A stretch of 64,000 nt of DNA from assembly GCA_963082975.1 (NCBI GenBank), contig OY720347.1, forward strand, positions 29,219,398-29,283,397. The letters are read 5' to 3'. Position 1 is the stretch's first letter, and every line of letters starts with the position of its first letter. The notes under the pieces are model-generated. The model worked only from the letters and a program-made list of their open reading frames with translations. It was not told where the DNA came from and did no database searches. A program made the translations under genes and the position numbers. Shown here in pieces: positions 46,941 to 59,130 of this stretch. Origin of the DNA: Labia minor (lineage: Eukaryota; Arthropoda; Insecta; Dermaptera; Spongiphoridae).

Positions 46941-48414
46941 AACTTAACTTAGCGAAACTTTATTTCATTTTAGTTGGATTAAATCAATTATTTCGAAAGG
47001 AAGGAGATAAATCCTACACTGGACAGTGGTTAAAATCTTTTAGTTTTTTTTTTTTTAATCTTTTTTTTTGTTTTTTGTTTTATTTTTTTATTTGTTACAA
47101 ATTTAACAGAAAATAGGGCAGCTAGCTCTTTTGTTTATTCAACGGAATGATTTTTAATTCATTAATTTTAAACAACTGTTAATGTTTATTTTATTTGCAA
47201 ATATAAATACAAATAAAAAAAAAATCATTTATGCTGGCCTGTTAAATTTGCTAAAAATAAAATTCTTTTAAAACAACAAAGAGGCGAGCATACGCCAATC
47301 TACATATTTGTTATAATTAATACTTTTGAAAATTATTTTGTTGTTTTATTTCAATAAACCCAAATATTTAATGATCGAAAATATCATTATTATTATTACT
47401 ATTCAATTGATACTGTAATATTTAAAAAATTATAGCTATAAAAATAATAGTTTGGTTGTTAATATTTTAAGAATATATCACTCTCTCTATAATAAAATGA
47501 GCTATTTGGAAAATTTATCTTTTTTATATAAGATCTTTTGGAATAGTAAATAGAATACTTTAAAATAAATTAAATAATGATAAAAAAATAAAAACATAAT
47601 TTCTAGATATAAACATTTTTTGAGAAATAGGGGTTAAAATACTTATTAATAAAAGTATCATATTATTATTATTATTATCGGATTTTTTTTATTTTACAAG
47701 TACTCTAATAGTACTTAAAAAGTATTTCAATCTATTTTTGTGAAAATATTTTTTAAAGAATGTTGGCATTTTATCAATGCCACTAGAAGATTACTTTTTT
47801 TAATGTTTGTGGTTTAAAACTTTAAGTTGATTTAACCTTACATAGAAAATTCTAGAATATATATATATGATAGCATTATTAATATCAATCAATTTATAGA
47901 GATAAAAAGCGAATAGAAGTTTTAAGACCCAATTAGTTAAATATTTACCAAGAGATTTTAATTTGTTAGATGAAGGATTAGGGAGAGAAAAAATAATCAT
48001 TATAATTATGAGTAAAAAAATGTCCATCTAAAGCTAATCATCTTTATTTGTGCAGTGAATGGATTCAATAATCTATAATATAATAAAAATGACCTTACTT
48101 GTATCATAAGTTTGTCTGTCAACTTAGGTTAAATGAATGTCACACTCAAAAAAATGTTATATGAATTTTTTATTGAATAAGAAAAATTCAATGAGAAAAA
48201 TAAAGATTTATTAATAATAATTTCAATATAAACTACTCAGAGTCATTTCAAATAGCTTTATTAGTTAGATTATTGTACATTTCGGTAGTTATATTATATA
48301 CTTTATATAATAAATAAAATAGGGTTAAATTTTCCTTTATAGAAATATATTATATAATCTTTATTTGTGATTGTGTATTTGTGTGTTGTTTAATTTAAAC
48401 TAAATTTTAATAAA
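46941..48414. other. AT-rich DNA downstream of the candidate exon
   Basis: Would be intron sequence if the 48421-48499 exon is real. No further exon is visible. Confidence 0.4.
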
Positions 48415-48420
48415 ACTTAC

Positions 48421-48499
48421 CAATCGTTTCCAGTCTTAGCAACATTTTGTCGTTTCCGACCTGTTTGGTGTGGTTTTGGTTCTGCTACCATATTAACAT
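48421..48499 (-). CDS. Candidate internal coding exon, unknown gene
   Basis: A 79-nt exon. On the minus strand a pyrimidine tract and AG (TTTTTCTTTTTGTTTTTAG) precede it and a consensus donor GTAAGT (48415-48420) follows. With 2 nt carried in and 2 nt carried out, one frame is open across the whole exon and reads V-N-M-V-A-E-P-K-P-H-Q-T, then GRKRQNVAKTGND; the last codon (TG + next exon) would be Trp or Cys. Base composition is clearly less AT-rich than the surroundings. The in-frame ATG has A at -3, so it could instead be the first coding exon with the translation start inside. The basic GRKRQ stretch could be a nuclear localisation signal. I do not recognise the protein. Neighbouring exons are not visible, so introns must be long. 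Confidence 0.68.
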
Positions 48500-49199
48500 C
48501 TAAAAACAAAAAGAAAAAACAATTATATATTTTTAAAAGTGTTTTTAATTATTTTATTCATCTAAATCTAATGTTTTTTTTAAATAATTTATCTATTCTA
48601 ATAAAAGAATATAAGATCTTTTTAAGATAACTATGTATTAATGTTACCAATACTGTTAAATAGTTAAAGAATGTAATATAAATAAATAGTTGAATATTTG
48701 TAGATTGATCAGCTCTCAGGTCATTAATATCTTCAACCTGTCAAGATTAGATGCTTTATAGAAGGAGGGTCATTTAATTTCTGTTAAATCTATCAATAAG
48801 ACGACAGGGATTGAAGGATTCAAATATTGGTCTTAAATAGATCTTAAGACCAGGGATAACATAGTTTAGCTATTAGTTAATTTAAAAAATCGAACAGAAT
48901 TCTAAAGTATTTTCTCGAAATGTAAATTAAACATTCATATTTCAATTTATAATCGAGCTATATTTCCTACTATATCATAATATGATGAATGACAAACTAG
49001 TACTATATAGAAATGTTATGCCCCATCGATTACATTTTCTATATTTATTTTGCTCTTTATCTATGACATTCCTATTTAATGTTATATATAGAATAGTGAT
49101 AACCCTTAATTGAATGCCTACTTGATAATTTCACCAATAAATGTAAAATTAAATGTATTTAATACATCTCATATAAATTAAATTATTTTTCAATCTAAT

Positions 49200-49700
49200 T
49201 TAATCAATTGTAGGCGAAATGATGACAAGCCGCAACAGCTGGGGTCCCAATTGGGATAATTCATTCGCTCTCACAGATTATGTTATACTCCAAACGCTAA
49301 TCTCTCGACATTTTTTTTTTATTTTATTTAATAAATAAATATATAATATATTTTTTTCCTCTTCAAACGCATCAAAATCATAAATATATATTAATATATA
49401 TATATATATTATTTATCTCATTTAAATATGGAATATTGAAAGGTTAACGAAAAATGGATGGAGAGGTTGAACGGTTAGAGAGTAGCCTGGTAACGACATA
49501 TGAACGAGGAGCTTCTCTTCTATTCTATTCTATTAGCCTTTGATTGAGAGGCCAGATGAGAGCATATATATTATCAAACTAATTAAATTAAATCAAGAAG
49601 CGGAGAGACAGGTAGCTATTGAAAGAGATTTGGGTTGACAGAAATGACACTCGAAATGGAAGGCTGCAATGACACTACTCACTTCTATCATTGGCTGATT
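49200..49700. promoter_or_regulatory. Candidate regulatory island with TCF site
   Basis: Two GC-richer blocks separated by AT-rich DNA. The first has CAACAGCTGGGG and GGGATAATTC; the second has CCTTTGAT (49537-49544), the TCF/LEF core. It lies 0.7-1.3 kb from the candidate exon at 48421. Confidence 0.35.
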
Positions 49701-50144
49701 TGAATTGAAGATATTTCTAAATCATTCATGAATAATTTTTTCTTTTTATTTTCAATCAAATAAAAAAAATATCCAGAATGAAATAAAATATTAATTTTAT
49801 TTTAAAAACAAATTATTATTTATTACAATTATTAAATGTTACAGCATTGCACCAATCTGATTAAAATGAATGGAACTTGGGGTCCTCAATAATAATAAAT
49901 AATATTTTAGTGAAAAAATATTAAAAATTATAAAACTATATAAAAATTAATTAATAAAAAAATAATAAATAAATATAAATTAGTAATTTAATAAAAAATA
50001 AACGCGAAAACAGATACAAAAAACATAAAATTAGGTAATAAAAATGTATAAGAATTAACAAATAAAAAATAAAAGACAAAACAATAAAAAATTGTTTTTA
50101 AAATATCATAAATAAACTTACAATGTTTCCAAGACAAATAAATT

Positions 50145-50230
50145 TTAGATTTTTTTCATTTGTGACGTCATATAAATTTAAATTAAGAAAAAGCTAATGA
50201 AGATGATTTTTCTCCACACTGAAAAAATAC
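50145..50230 (+). repeat. Core fragment of family R1
   Basis: TGACGTCATATAAATTTAAA (TGACGTCA at 50163-50170) followed by AAGAAAAAGCTAATGAAGATG matches the interior of the 55.8 kb copy. Ends are not recognisable. Confidence 0.6.
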
Positions 50231-50334
50231 AGACCGATTTGTCTTTGTAAATATTATCTTTGGTGTGAATTTCAATAAAATCCTTCGAGCGGTTAATTAA
50301 TAAATTAATTCTAAAATATACATATATATATATA

Positions 50335-50805
50335 TAGGGTTGCCATATTTTTTCACGGACCAACCGGGACAGTTCTGTCTATTTTACTTTAGGTATAAGG
50401 ATGTCGGTTCGGGGGGGGGGAGGGGGGTTATGAAAACAGTAATGTAAAAAACACTTAAAATATAGAATAGATAATAAGCAACTTAGTGCAACAAAATTTG
50501 CATTTATTAAATCATTCTTTAATTCTTCCAGCGCTAAAGGTGCTATTACATTTAATATTATAGCCTCACATTTGGTTTTTCCCAAATGAAAATTTTGGTT
50601 CAAAAAATTTGTATTACTGTGTTACTTGCCAAAACGTTACTAATCACACAAGAACAGATTAATCATTCTCTTATCTAATATTTTTGCTCAATTATTTCCA
50701 AGAAACTGTGCCCTGAATCTAAACCGGGACAATTTCAAAAACCGGGCGGGACAACCCAGTATATCCGGGACTGTCCCGGCGAAACCGGGACGTATGGCAA
50801 GTCTA
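50335..50805. mobile_element. hAT-type element, CCGGGACA family, with transposase remnant
   Basis: Ends TAGGGTTGCCATA and (inverted) TAGACTTGCCATACGTCCCG, landing in a TATATATA tract on both sides. The minus strand carries a frame with KCEAIILNVIAPLALEEL and ALSCLLSILYF, resembling a region near the N-terminus of hAT transposases. G runs occur at about 50409-50427. Confidence 0.75.
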
Positions 50806-52334
50806 TATATATATATATACAATTTTTGCTAGTATAATAAGATAAGATAAGATATGTAACATTGAAATTTTCTATTCAATATAAAAAAAATAAAATCAAT
50901 AAATCAAGTTTTAATTTTAAAACAATTATTTTAATACAAAAATGTATAAAATTTCCAAAATCAAATTTATAGTCTATTGAAGTGTGTATTAGTTCCTCAA
51001 AAGTGCTTTTGTTTCTGACACCAGTGTTGGATCCAGTACTTTTTTTTAAATTTTTGGAATAAAATATTATCTGATAGAATTCAAAAAGTAAATTTTAAAT
51101 CTTGTTAAGTATCTCAAAAATACATAAAAAAAACCTTAAAAAAATTCATATCAAATAATATGACAAAAGCAAAAATAAGAAATGAATGACAATACAATTT
51201 AAAAAGAATGTAATATCAACTTTAGTAATTGCAAAATAATCAAAAATAAATTAAAATAAAGCAAACTTTAAGTGTAGAATTAGGAAGAAAATAAACTTTA
51301 TGTATCGTTCCCGACACCAAAACTTAGAAAAAAAAATGTATCAAGTTCATCTTATTCTCACGATTTTGTTCAAAATTAAAGTGAAATGAAGGATGACAAG
51401 GGCTAATAATTGAGTTATCACATAAAACATTTGTAAACTATGTTTATAATTTAAATTAAATCTAATATGTTAAATTAAATTTCGATTTTTCAATTTAATT
51501 TTTTCAACGCTCGAAATGAAAGATATAAATGAATAATTAATGCTTATTTTGCCAATTTCATTATAATCAAAAGTTAATATAGAATGTTTGATCCTCCAAT
51601 GATTATCAAGTATAATATTAATAATAAAATTAAATTGTAAGGGAAATAAAATGTACATTTGGAAAAGGTATTTATAATTGGTTTCTGTTAAATATAATTT
51701 GTAAAATGGAACTAATTGGGATACATTTCGACCAGTTGCTTAACATTTTAACTTTGTACTAAAATCAACTTTATAATTAGAGTTTAACAATACTTTAAAC
51801 TTTAACGTTGAAATAACCAATAGATAAAGATAAAATTTTGTTTTCTAAATTTACAAATAGATAAGCATTAAAATATAGTTCATCTTCAAATGTTTACCAA
51901 TGATAGGCATTTATATAATAAAATGATTAAACGAAAGAAGAAAATGTCTTACTAAAGTGATACACGTTTTGTTCTCTCATTTTCTTATTTATAAACTTAA
52001 AAAAAAAAGAAAAAAAGTATTACAAAGTCTTAAATTAAAAGCTTTCTTGACTATAAACTTTGTCTTGAGAGTGGATTAACTAAAATCTTATTTTTCACTT
52101 TATTTCAACAAATGGCGTTAAACGAGATAAAACTTTTATTATGGTCTTATCGCAAGTTAGACAATACATGGCGTTTATTGCCATTACAGGTAGATGATCA
52201 TTTATAGATATTCTAATTTTAGACGGACCAATTTTGATAATGCAGTAAAAAAAAATAATGAAACCAATACTTTATATCAACGATAACGACTGTCGACTTT
52301 TTTTTTAAATAAAAAAATGTTTAATATTAAGATT

Positions 52335-52600
52335 AAGGACGCCTCGTAGTGTGTTGGTTAACAGAGTTAGCTGACATTCTCGAGGTCCCGGGTCCAACTC
52401 CTATGCCTGGCTAGGGATTTTCTCTGTCTGGGGTCTATGGGACGGAGTCAACCCAACCTCCGGGATCAAAATTGAGAAGCTGCTTGATGAAAAGTAGCGC
52501 GTCCGATCAAGAAAACCAAGGTAAAGGTTGAAAAGACCCGTTCTTCTGATCTTAGAATCCCTAATTGATGTAACCGACTTAATAGTCAGTTATTTTATTG
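52335..52600 (+). mobile_element. SINE S1, near full length
   Basis: Head GCCTCGTAGTGTGTTGG and B-box GGGTCCAACTCC; body with TCTATGGGACGGAGTCAACC, CTCCGGGATCAAAATTGAGA and AGTAGCGCGTCCGATCAAGA; tail AACCGACTTAATAG. It is the most complete body among the copies. Confidence 0.82.
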
Positions 52601-53099
52601 TTTTTTTGTTTTATATTTTTTTTGTTTAATATTAAGATTATAAATCTATAAATAATATAAAGGAAATATAATAATAGATAAATAAAGTAATTTCTTTATT
52701 TAAAAAAATAGTTTACTTTTGAAAATTTACAAGTATTAGTATTAGTAGATTGAAACTTACACACACACACACACACACAAATACCTAAAATTAAATATAT
52801 TATGAGAAATCAAAATAAAAATTTATATATTATATTAATTATGGGATATTTTCAAAAAAAATATATGAAGTATTTATATTGGAAACATTGTCTTATTTTT
52901 TTAAGAGTTGTGGTTTGAATGAAGACGAAGTGGTGATCTGTGATTTTACATTATAAACATTTTTATTTTTTTAAAGACACTTAACAAATACTATTATAGG
53001 CGATAATTGTTCCTATCAATCTTTTGCCTAGTTAAATGCTTTTGTTAAAGAGTTAAGAAAGTTTTAATTGAGTTCACAGAATTCCTGATATATATACAA

Positions 53100-53138
<39 letters not shown>
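53100..53138. repeat. (TA)n microsatellite
   Basis: Almost 40 bp of alternating TA. Other (TA)n tracts lie at 6530-6557, 7217-7232, 15806-15822, 49396-49410 and 50805-50819; (CA)n is at 52761-52779 and (AAAT)n at 7749-7771. Confidence 0.85.
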
Positions 53139-53142
<4 letters not shown>

Positions 53143-54825
53143 TGATAATTAATGTTGAATGTCAAGTGTATTTTTTCAAATGACATTATTATAATAAAAA
53201 TTTATTATTATATATTTTATATAATAATATCATTTTTCCTTCAATACCTAATTATTACGTATAATAAAATAGTAGTTTATAATTAATTGACAATTGCAAT
53301 TTGACTCAAAATGATGACTACTGGACTATTCAAGGATTTATGTAAATTATTTTTTTTTTTTAATATTCAAACATCGATTGGTGATTCATTGACGATGTAT
53401 AAATAGAGGTAATTTTAAGATAAGTATAATAATAGAATGGAAAATATTCATAATAATCGGACCAATCAATTTATTATTATTCCCGGACATAAAGTAAACA
53501 TGTGTAAAATACCGGCCGACTACTCGATGAGCCATACATATTCTTTTAATTAATAAAAAGGAAATTAAATATTTTTTTTCCAAAAGTGTAACTTCTGTAA
53601 AAAGATTATATGTGAATTATATAAATGAACACCTCATAAAGTTATAAAAGTATATATATCGCACCTTATCTTATAACTACAATAAAACTAGAAAGATTGA
53701 TCGATATTACAATAAAACACTAAGAGTAATAGAAATTTTATAGAAATTTATTTTTATATAAAAATTAAAATGATTTACTTTTTATTTACAGAACGGGATC
53801 TACAATTATGAATAAATCTATGTATTAAACTCAGTACACATTAACCTTTTTTATGATTTATAAACTTTTTCTAGTTTAATTAAATGTATAATGCTCATGA
53901 ATAGTGAATACGTTAACGAACAGATTAAATATTACTATTCAAATAATATTAATGAAATATAAAAAAATATATTCTACTATATTATAAATATTTTACTTAT
54001 AATAATTATATTATTAATTAATTATATTATTATATTATTAAATATACTTAATTTAATCTCAAAAAAATTTTGCATTTTAACTTTTTATAATTAATATATT
54101 AGTGTATACAATTTAATAGAAAAACATTATGTAAAAATACGTAATACTTAATATATATATTTGAATTTTTATCAAATTCAAACAAATTAATTCTTGTCAT
54201 AAATCCATTGTCCTGTTCGGAAATATTGGATTGGTGGCAACTCGGAATAAAAACATAAATTGATTTAAAAATTGAAATTTTTTATTGCTAAATGATATTT
54301 AATTGGCAAGTTAAAATTTTGAATATCTAATACTTTAAATTGCATACATGACTATTATTCACCCTCAATATGTTGATAGATAAAATACATTGGAACACCA
54401 AAATGGTAGTAATTGAAAATAATAGAAAATCCATTTCAGCTACCAATTCGTAAATTGAAATGTCCCATAGGGCATATTCATCAAAAATAGATCGAAAATA
54501 TTCCCTTTGAAAAATATATAAATTATTTATTTATCGTGATATTTATATATAAGAGTTGTAATACTTAATGTTTATCAATGACTGAAATGATTGATTGTTT
54601 CTTTACAAAAGAAAAAATATAATTTTTTTCTCATTCTCTCCCTTTGTCAAAACTAAGAAGGATTTAAAACAAAATTATTTTAATTTAATTGTATATTTAA
54701 AAAACAAAGAGATAAATAAAAACATTGTTATTTATATATTATTTATATAATCTCTAAAAATAAATAATATGAGTATATTATAAGTATGTAGTACATTTAT
54801 ATAACAAATAAGTATATTATATCTA

Positions 54826-55380
54826 TCTATCTCTGTGGGTCTTCCGAACTCGAAAAAGTTCTTGGCCGCAGCAACCAAATTTCTCCAAGTACCCCTAAAC
54901 CAGTACTTGTCAACCTTTTTTTTACCACGGCACACTTTTAACGGTTTAAAAATTTAAAAGCTAAGTGTAAAAGTTATTTACTTATTTACCATATTGAAAA
55001 AAATGAAAAAAGTCGAAAATGTTTAGGAGCCTGATCGCAAAAACATTTTCCTTTTTTTAACATACATATAAAGTAAATAAGTACTTTTTCTTAATTTGAA
55101 CTTTACATTTGTAAAATTTGGCGGCACATTTTAGAAATCTTGCGGCACACAAATGTGGTTGAGAATTACTGCCCTACACCCTTCAAACTCCTATTTTCTT
55201 CCATCTCTTCCAGACATCCTACATTGTCCACCTATCGCGTCTTTGGTCCTCCAACATGACGTTTGCAAATCGGTCTTTAAAACAATATATTTTTGTCACT
55301 TTTATCTTCCATTCAAGCCACGTGTCCTGCCCATCGCAGCCTTCCTTAATCCTAACTATTTCTGTTGATGTATAGAGATA
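54826..55380 (-). pseudogene. LINE 3'-end fragment split by a hAT insertion
   Basis: Minus-strand fragment of the LINE tail also seen at 21.2 and 28.9 kb. From right to left it includes a gatgggcaggacacgtggc-like RWAGHVA block near 55330 and ends with GTTGCTGCGGCCAAGAAC and a gatagata tail near 54826. It is interrupted at 54901-55171 by a small hAT element with its own duplication. Confidence 0.8.
54901..55171. mobile_element. Small hAT element nested in a LINE fragment
   Basis: Ends CAGTACTTGTCAACC and (inverted) CAGTAATTCTCAACC; flanks CCCTAAAC (54893-54900) and CCCTACAC (55172-55179), 7 of 8. The interior repeats a GGCGGCACA/GCGGCACAC word. It interrupts the LINE tail at 54826-55380 and so is younger. 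Confidence 0.88.
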
Positions 55381-55833
55381 ATGCAATTCCACGTTACAAA
55401 ACTAAATTAAAAATACAATTTTAATTTCTATTGAAAAGTAATCAATTTTATGTTGGATTTATATTAGAAACAGAAAAAAACTCAAAATTTAATCATAATT
55501 TTTCAACTGGAATTATTATTAAAAAATATTTATTGTTTTAAATTTAATTCTTCCTGATCTCTCCAATATTAAAATACAATGTTCATGACTAGAAAGAAAC
55601 CACATCTCGCTACCTATAATTATAATATCTGACCCGCATAATCTCCTATTTCCCAAGAAATTTTTCCGTTGTCTCTTACAAGCCCCATTGTGGTTATCTT
55701 CATCCCGCCCAAGCCATATTTATCATCGATCTTATGTATCATACTAAATATAGGAATAATTTATCATTATACATTAATATAAGTTATATGTCTTTATTTA
55801 TAAATTGAACATTTAGAAAGTTTTAGAAATATA

Positions 55834-56480
55834 ATAAGTTGACCTGTGGCCAGGTCCGAACCGACCGACGGTTTGAAATAAATTAATTTCCAGCTACAGA
55901 AACAATTTCAAATAATTTTAATATATCTATTAATGTAATAAAAAACAGATAGGCATATAACATAAATATTATTAATTTTATTTTATTTATAATATATATC
56001 TGAAGTAGCCGGCGTTGCCCGAGGCTGTGACGTCATGAAGGGCTGGGTGACGTCATATAATTTTAAATTAAGAAAAACATAATGAAGATGATTTTTCCCG
56101 AGGATAAAACCAATACATTCGTGGTGATATGTAAAAAAATCTCCTTATGTGAAATTTGGTGCGAAAATAACCCTTCCCTTCTTATCGTCGATCACTAATA
56201 CTACCACTTCCGGTTTCCGGATTTGCACCAAAAGTTGATCAATTCATCCCACTGATGCATTAAGTAAATATACCAAATTTCATCAAAATCCGTTAAGCCG
56301 TTCAGGCTGTACACATCTATACGGACGGACGGACGGACGGACAGACGGACGGACAGACATCATGCTAAAAATACTTTTTTCTGTTAAGAAAATGCATGAT
56401 TCGTGGAGATATGTAAAAATCTCCACATGTGAAATTTGGTGTGAAAACAATACCTCCCTTACTATCGTCGGTCGGTAAAA
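55834..56480 (+). mobile_element. Dispersed element family R1, copy 3
   Basis: Full-length member with the longest (GGAC)n tract. Two perfect TGACGTCA sites, 20 bp apart (56028-56035 and 56048-56055), follow AGTAGCCGGCGTTGCCCGAG. Two diverged copies of an ~80-bp block ending TATCGTCG(A/G)TC show an ancient internal duplication. Confidence 0.8.
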
Positions 56481-56945
56481 AATAGAAAACGCACATCCAA
56501 GAATATAATTTCTCTAATATTAGGTAAACCAAAAAGCATATTAGAACGTGACTTAGAATAAATTAATATTATTGTCAAATAATATAACAAAAGCTTTTAT
56601 GAATTAAATTAAAGGAAAATAAATTCTAATTTAGAATTCTTTCATTAACAGAAACAGAATCTGTCACGATTTAAATGCCATAAAATTTGACGAAAAATAG
56701 ATAATAGATAAAAAAAAAAAACGAGAAAATTGTTTTAGAACTGTGATATCCAAAATGATAATTTATAATAACCGATGACGATGAATTTATTAATTCAAAA
56801 ATTATGCGTAAAAAAAGTTGTAGAATTTAATATACAATTGACACTCCTTTTCTTTCATTAAAATGATTGTAAACTTTAAATTAAAAAAATTGTTTAGAAA
56901 GCTAAATAAATATGTATAGAATTTTAAAAACTATTAATTATAATA

Positions 56946-57110
56946 AAAGTGGCACGCTGTCTGGGGTTGACACGCAACCACTTGGCCCCAAGGTTCAAGT
57001 CCCCTGCCTAACAAGGAAATTTCTCTTGGGGTCTATGGGACGAAGCTTACTCAAAATTGAAAAGCTACTTGATAAAAAATCTGGAGTGTCTCCACTCAAC
57101 TATCTCGCAA
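56946..57110 (+). mobile_element. SINE S1, 5' half
   Basis: CACGCTGTCTGGGGTTGACA, AGGTTCAAGTCCCCTGCC, TCTATGGGACGAAGC, AAATTGAAAAGCTACTTGAT. Homology stops near 57090; the missing 3' half lies at 57640. Confidence 0.72.
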
Positions 57111-57639
57111 TTTGAATTGGATTAATTAGCATATTTTATATTTAAATTAAATTGAATTAAATAAATTATAATTTAAAATTAATAAATAATATTTATTTAA
57201 CTAGCGCGTGTTTGTTGATGGCACCACGTCACATGCTGGCGCGTGATTTCCCGTATTATAAATTAATTCCAGCTTTCAGCTGAAATTCTATATATATAAC
57301 AGTTTTATGCAATTTGTAATCATGTGAAAAACTATCAAACATATATCTTTATTTTTACGGTCAGTTTAGAGAAAAAAAACGTGACCCTCTTCCTAAAGAG
57401 CTACATTTCTCAAAAGTTGATAGAAAAGTACGAGTTTTGAATAATGCCCGAGATCCAAATTTCATTATTCTAGCTCAAACCTTTTTTGTGTAAACTTGTC
57501 TACATACACACACATATACACATACACACACATTTTTCTCAACCTTAGTAAAAATAACTCAGGGACCTTCAAAACTTATAAAAACAAAAATCTCGACATC
57601 AAAAATTTTCGTGATCGCAATACTATCTCTGGCGAGATA

Positions 57640-57725
57640 GTAAAAAGTATCGCGTCCGATCAAGGAAATCAAGGAAACCTTTACTTGATAGGCGCTGTCC
57701 TTTCAAGATTGTTAGAAGTTTTTTT
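57640..57725 (+). mobile_element. SINE S1, 3' half
   Basis: AGTATCGCGTCCGATCAAGG, AAATCAAGG, CTTGATAGGCGCTGTCCTTT. It begins where the 56.9 kb fragment ends, so about 550 bp may have been inserted into one SINE. Confidence 0.68.
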
Positions 57726-58362
57726 TTTTTATTGAAAATAAAACTAAACCACATGTAGAATTGATTTAACTCAAAATGTATACAAATTACCATTTATACG
57801 ATTAATGAATAAGTTCAAAATTTTACAAGCTAATTATGATTTTTTTTCAATTATTCAAGAAAATAGGATCTAAACAAATATTAGATGTAGTAGGTTAACC
57901 TGTCATTGCCTACTAAACAATTAATATCAACTTGAATATAAAACTCATTACAATTATTTATTAATCAACTTTAGAAAGAAAACAAGCATTGTATTAATCA
58001 ATATAATTACGAAATGGTGGTTGGAGATGATTTTTTGATTTCCACTTTAGTCTAATTGGATAATTATTATGGTTTGAAACATTGTTTATCTTTAATATTA
58101 GACCGTTTATTTTAATTTGGTAAAAAAAAAATATAAAGTGCTTTAACATTATGTTTACTGATAATTTAAACTATTAGGGAACAATTTAAATTAGAAAATC
58201 AATTATATCTTCTAACTTTGTTTGATTGGGTGTTATTTCCGTAAACGTAAACAAGAATTGATTGAAGAATAAATAATCATGCTAATGTTGTTCATCCGAA
58301 GAGGTAAATTAATATGAATTATAAGAGATAAATTAATATGAATAATATGAGTCCATTTAGAT

Positions 58363-58718
58363 CAGTGATTCTCAACTTGGGCGATATCGCCCCCTGGGGG
58401 CGATCGACATCTTAAAGGGGGCGATTATTTGACTATACAATTTTGGGGGGCGAAATCATTTTCAACTCTAAAAAAAGGTAAGATAATTTTGCGAACAGGC
58501 TTTCTAAACATTTCCTCTTTTTTCAATATGGTCCTAAAAAAAAAAAAAATGTCAGATTATTTTGAGTTCTGAAACTCGATTTTTCAATATGTACCTACCT
58601 TATATCCTTATATTAGGGATTATCATCTAATTTTTATCTGTAAAAATTTATAGGGGGGCGAATTAAGAAGCGGGTCTTACAAAGGGGGCGTTTGTTCCAA
58701 AAAGGTTGAGAAACACTG
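58363..58718. mobile_element. Non-autonomous hAT element
   Basis: Perfect 8-bp duplication ATTTAGAT (58355-58362, 58719-58726); ends CAGTGATTCTCAAC and (inverted) CAGTGTTTCTCAACC; GGGGGCGAT words internally; no ORF. Confidence 0.9.
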
Positions 58719-58891
58719 ATTTAGATTGTAAAAAGAAATGTAAAAATTTTGTTTGTTTTTAATTTTTATTAAATATTTTAAATCATTTTTTTCATCGAGT
58801 AACAGATATTTGAAATTGAATGGAAAAATATTATTAATAAATAAATACCTAAAGGATATATTATATGAATCAAAACACAATTAGCTATAAA

Positions 58892-59122
58892 TAGGGTGAC
58901 CATATTTCGAAAACACTATACCGAAACATTTGTAAAAAAAATTACCTTTTTTTTAGAGCGATATTGAATGAAAAATCGAAATAAGAGCCAAACTGATTGT
59001 AAGAAAACCTAAATATTTAAAAACCGGGACAATAGACTGTCCTGAAATCATTCTACGGGACTCCGGTACGGAGCACCTAAAATCGGGACAAATCCGGAAA
59101 ACCGGGACATTTGGTCACCCTA
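58892..59122. mobile_element. Short hAT-type element, CCGGGACA family
   Basis: 231 bp, inverted ends TAGGGTGACC, perfect 8-bp duplication GCTATAAA (58884-58891, 59123-59130), internal CCGGGACA words. It shares end style with 50335-50805. Confidence 0.88.
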
Positions 59123-59130
59123 GCTATAAA

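Larger units (their letters stand above)
50806..54825. other. AT-rich DNA, few marks
   Basis: Apart from the SINE at 52.3 kb and microsatellites, nothing recognised. An (AAGAT)n-like tract lies at 50837-50855. Confidence 0.45.
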
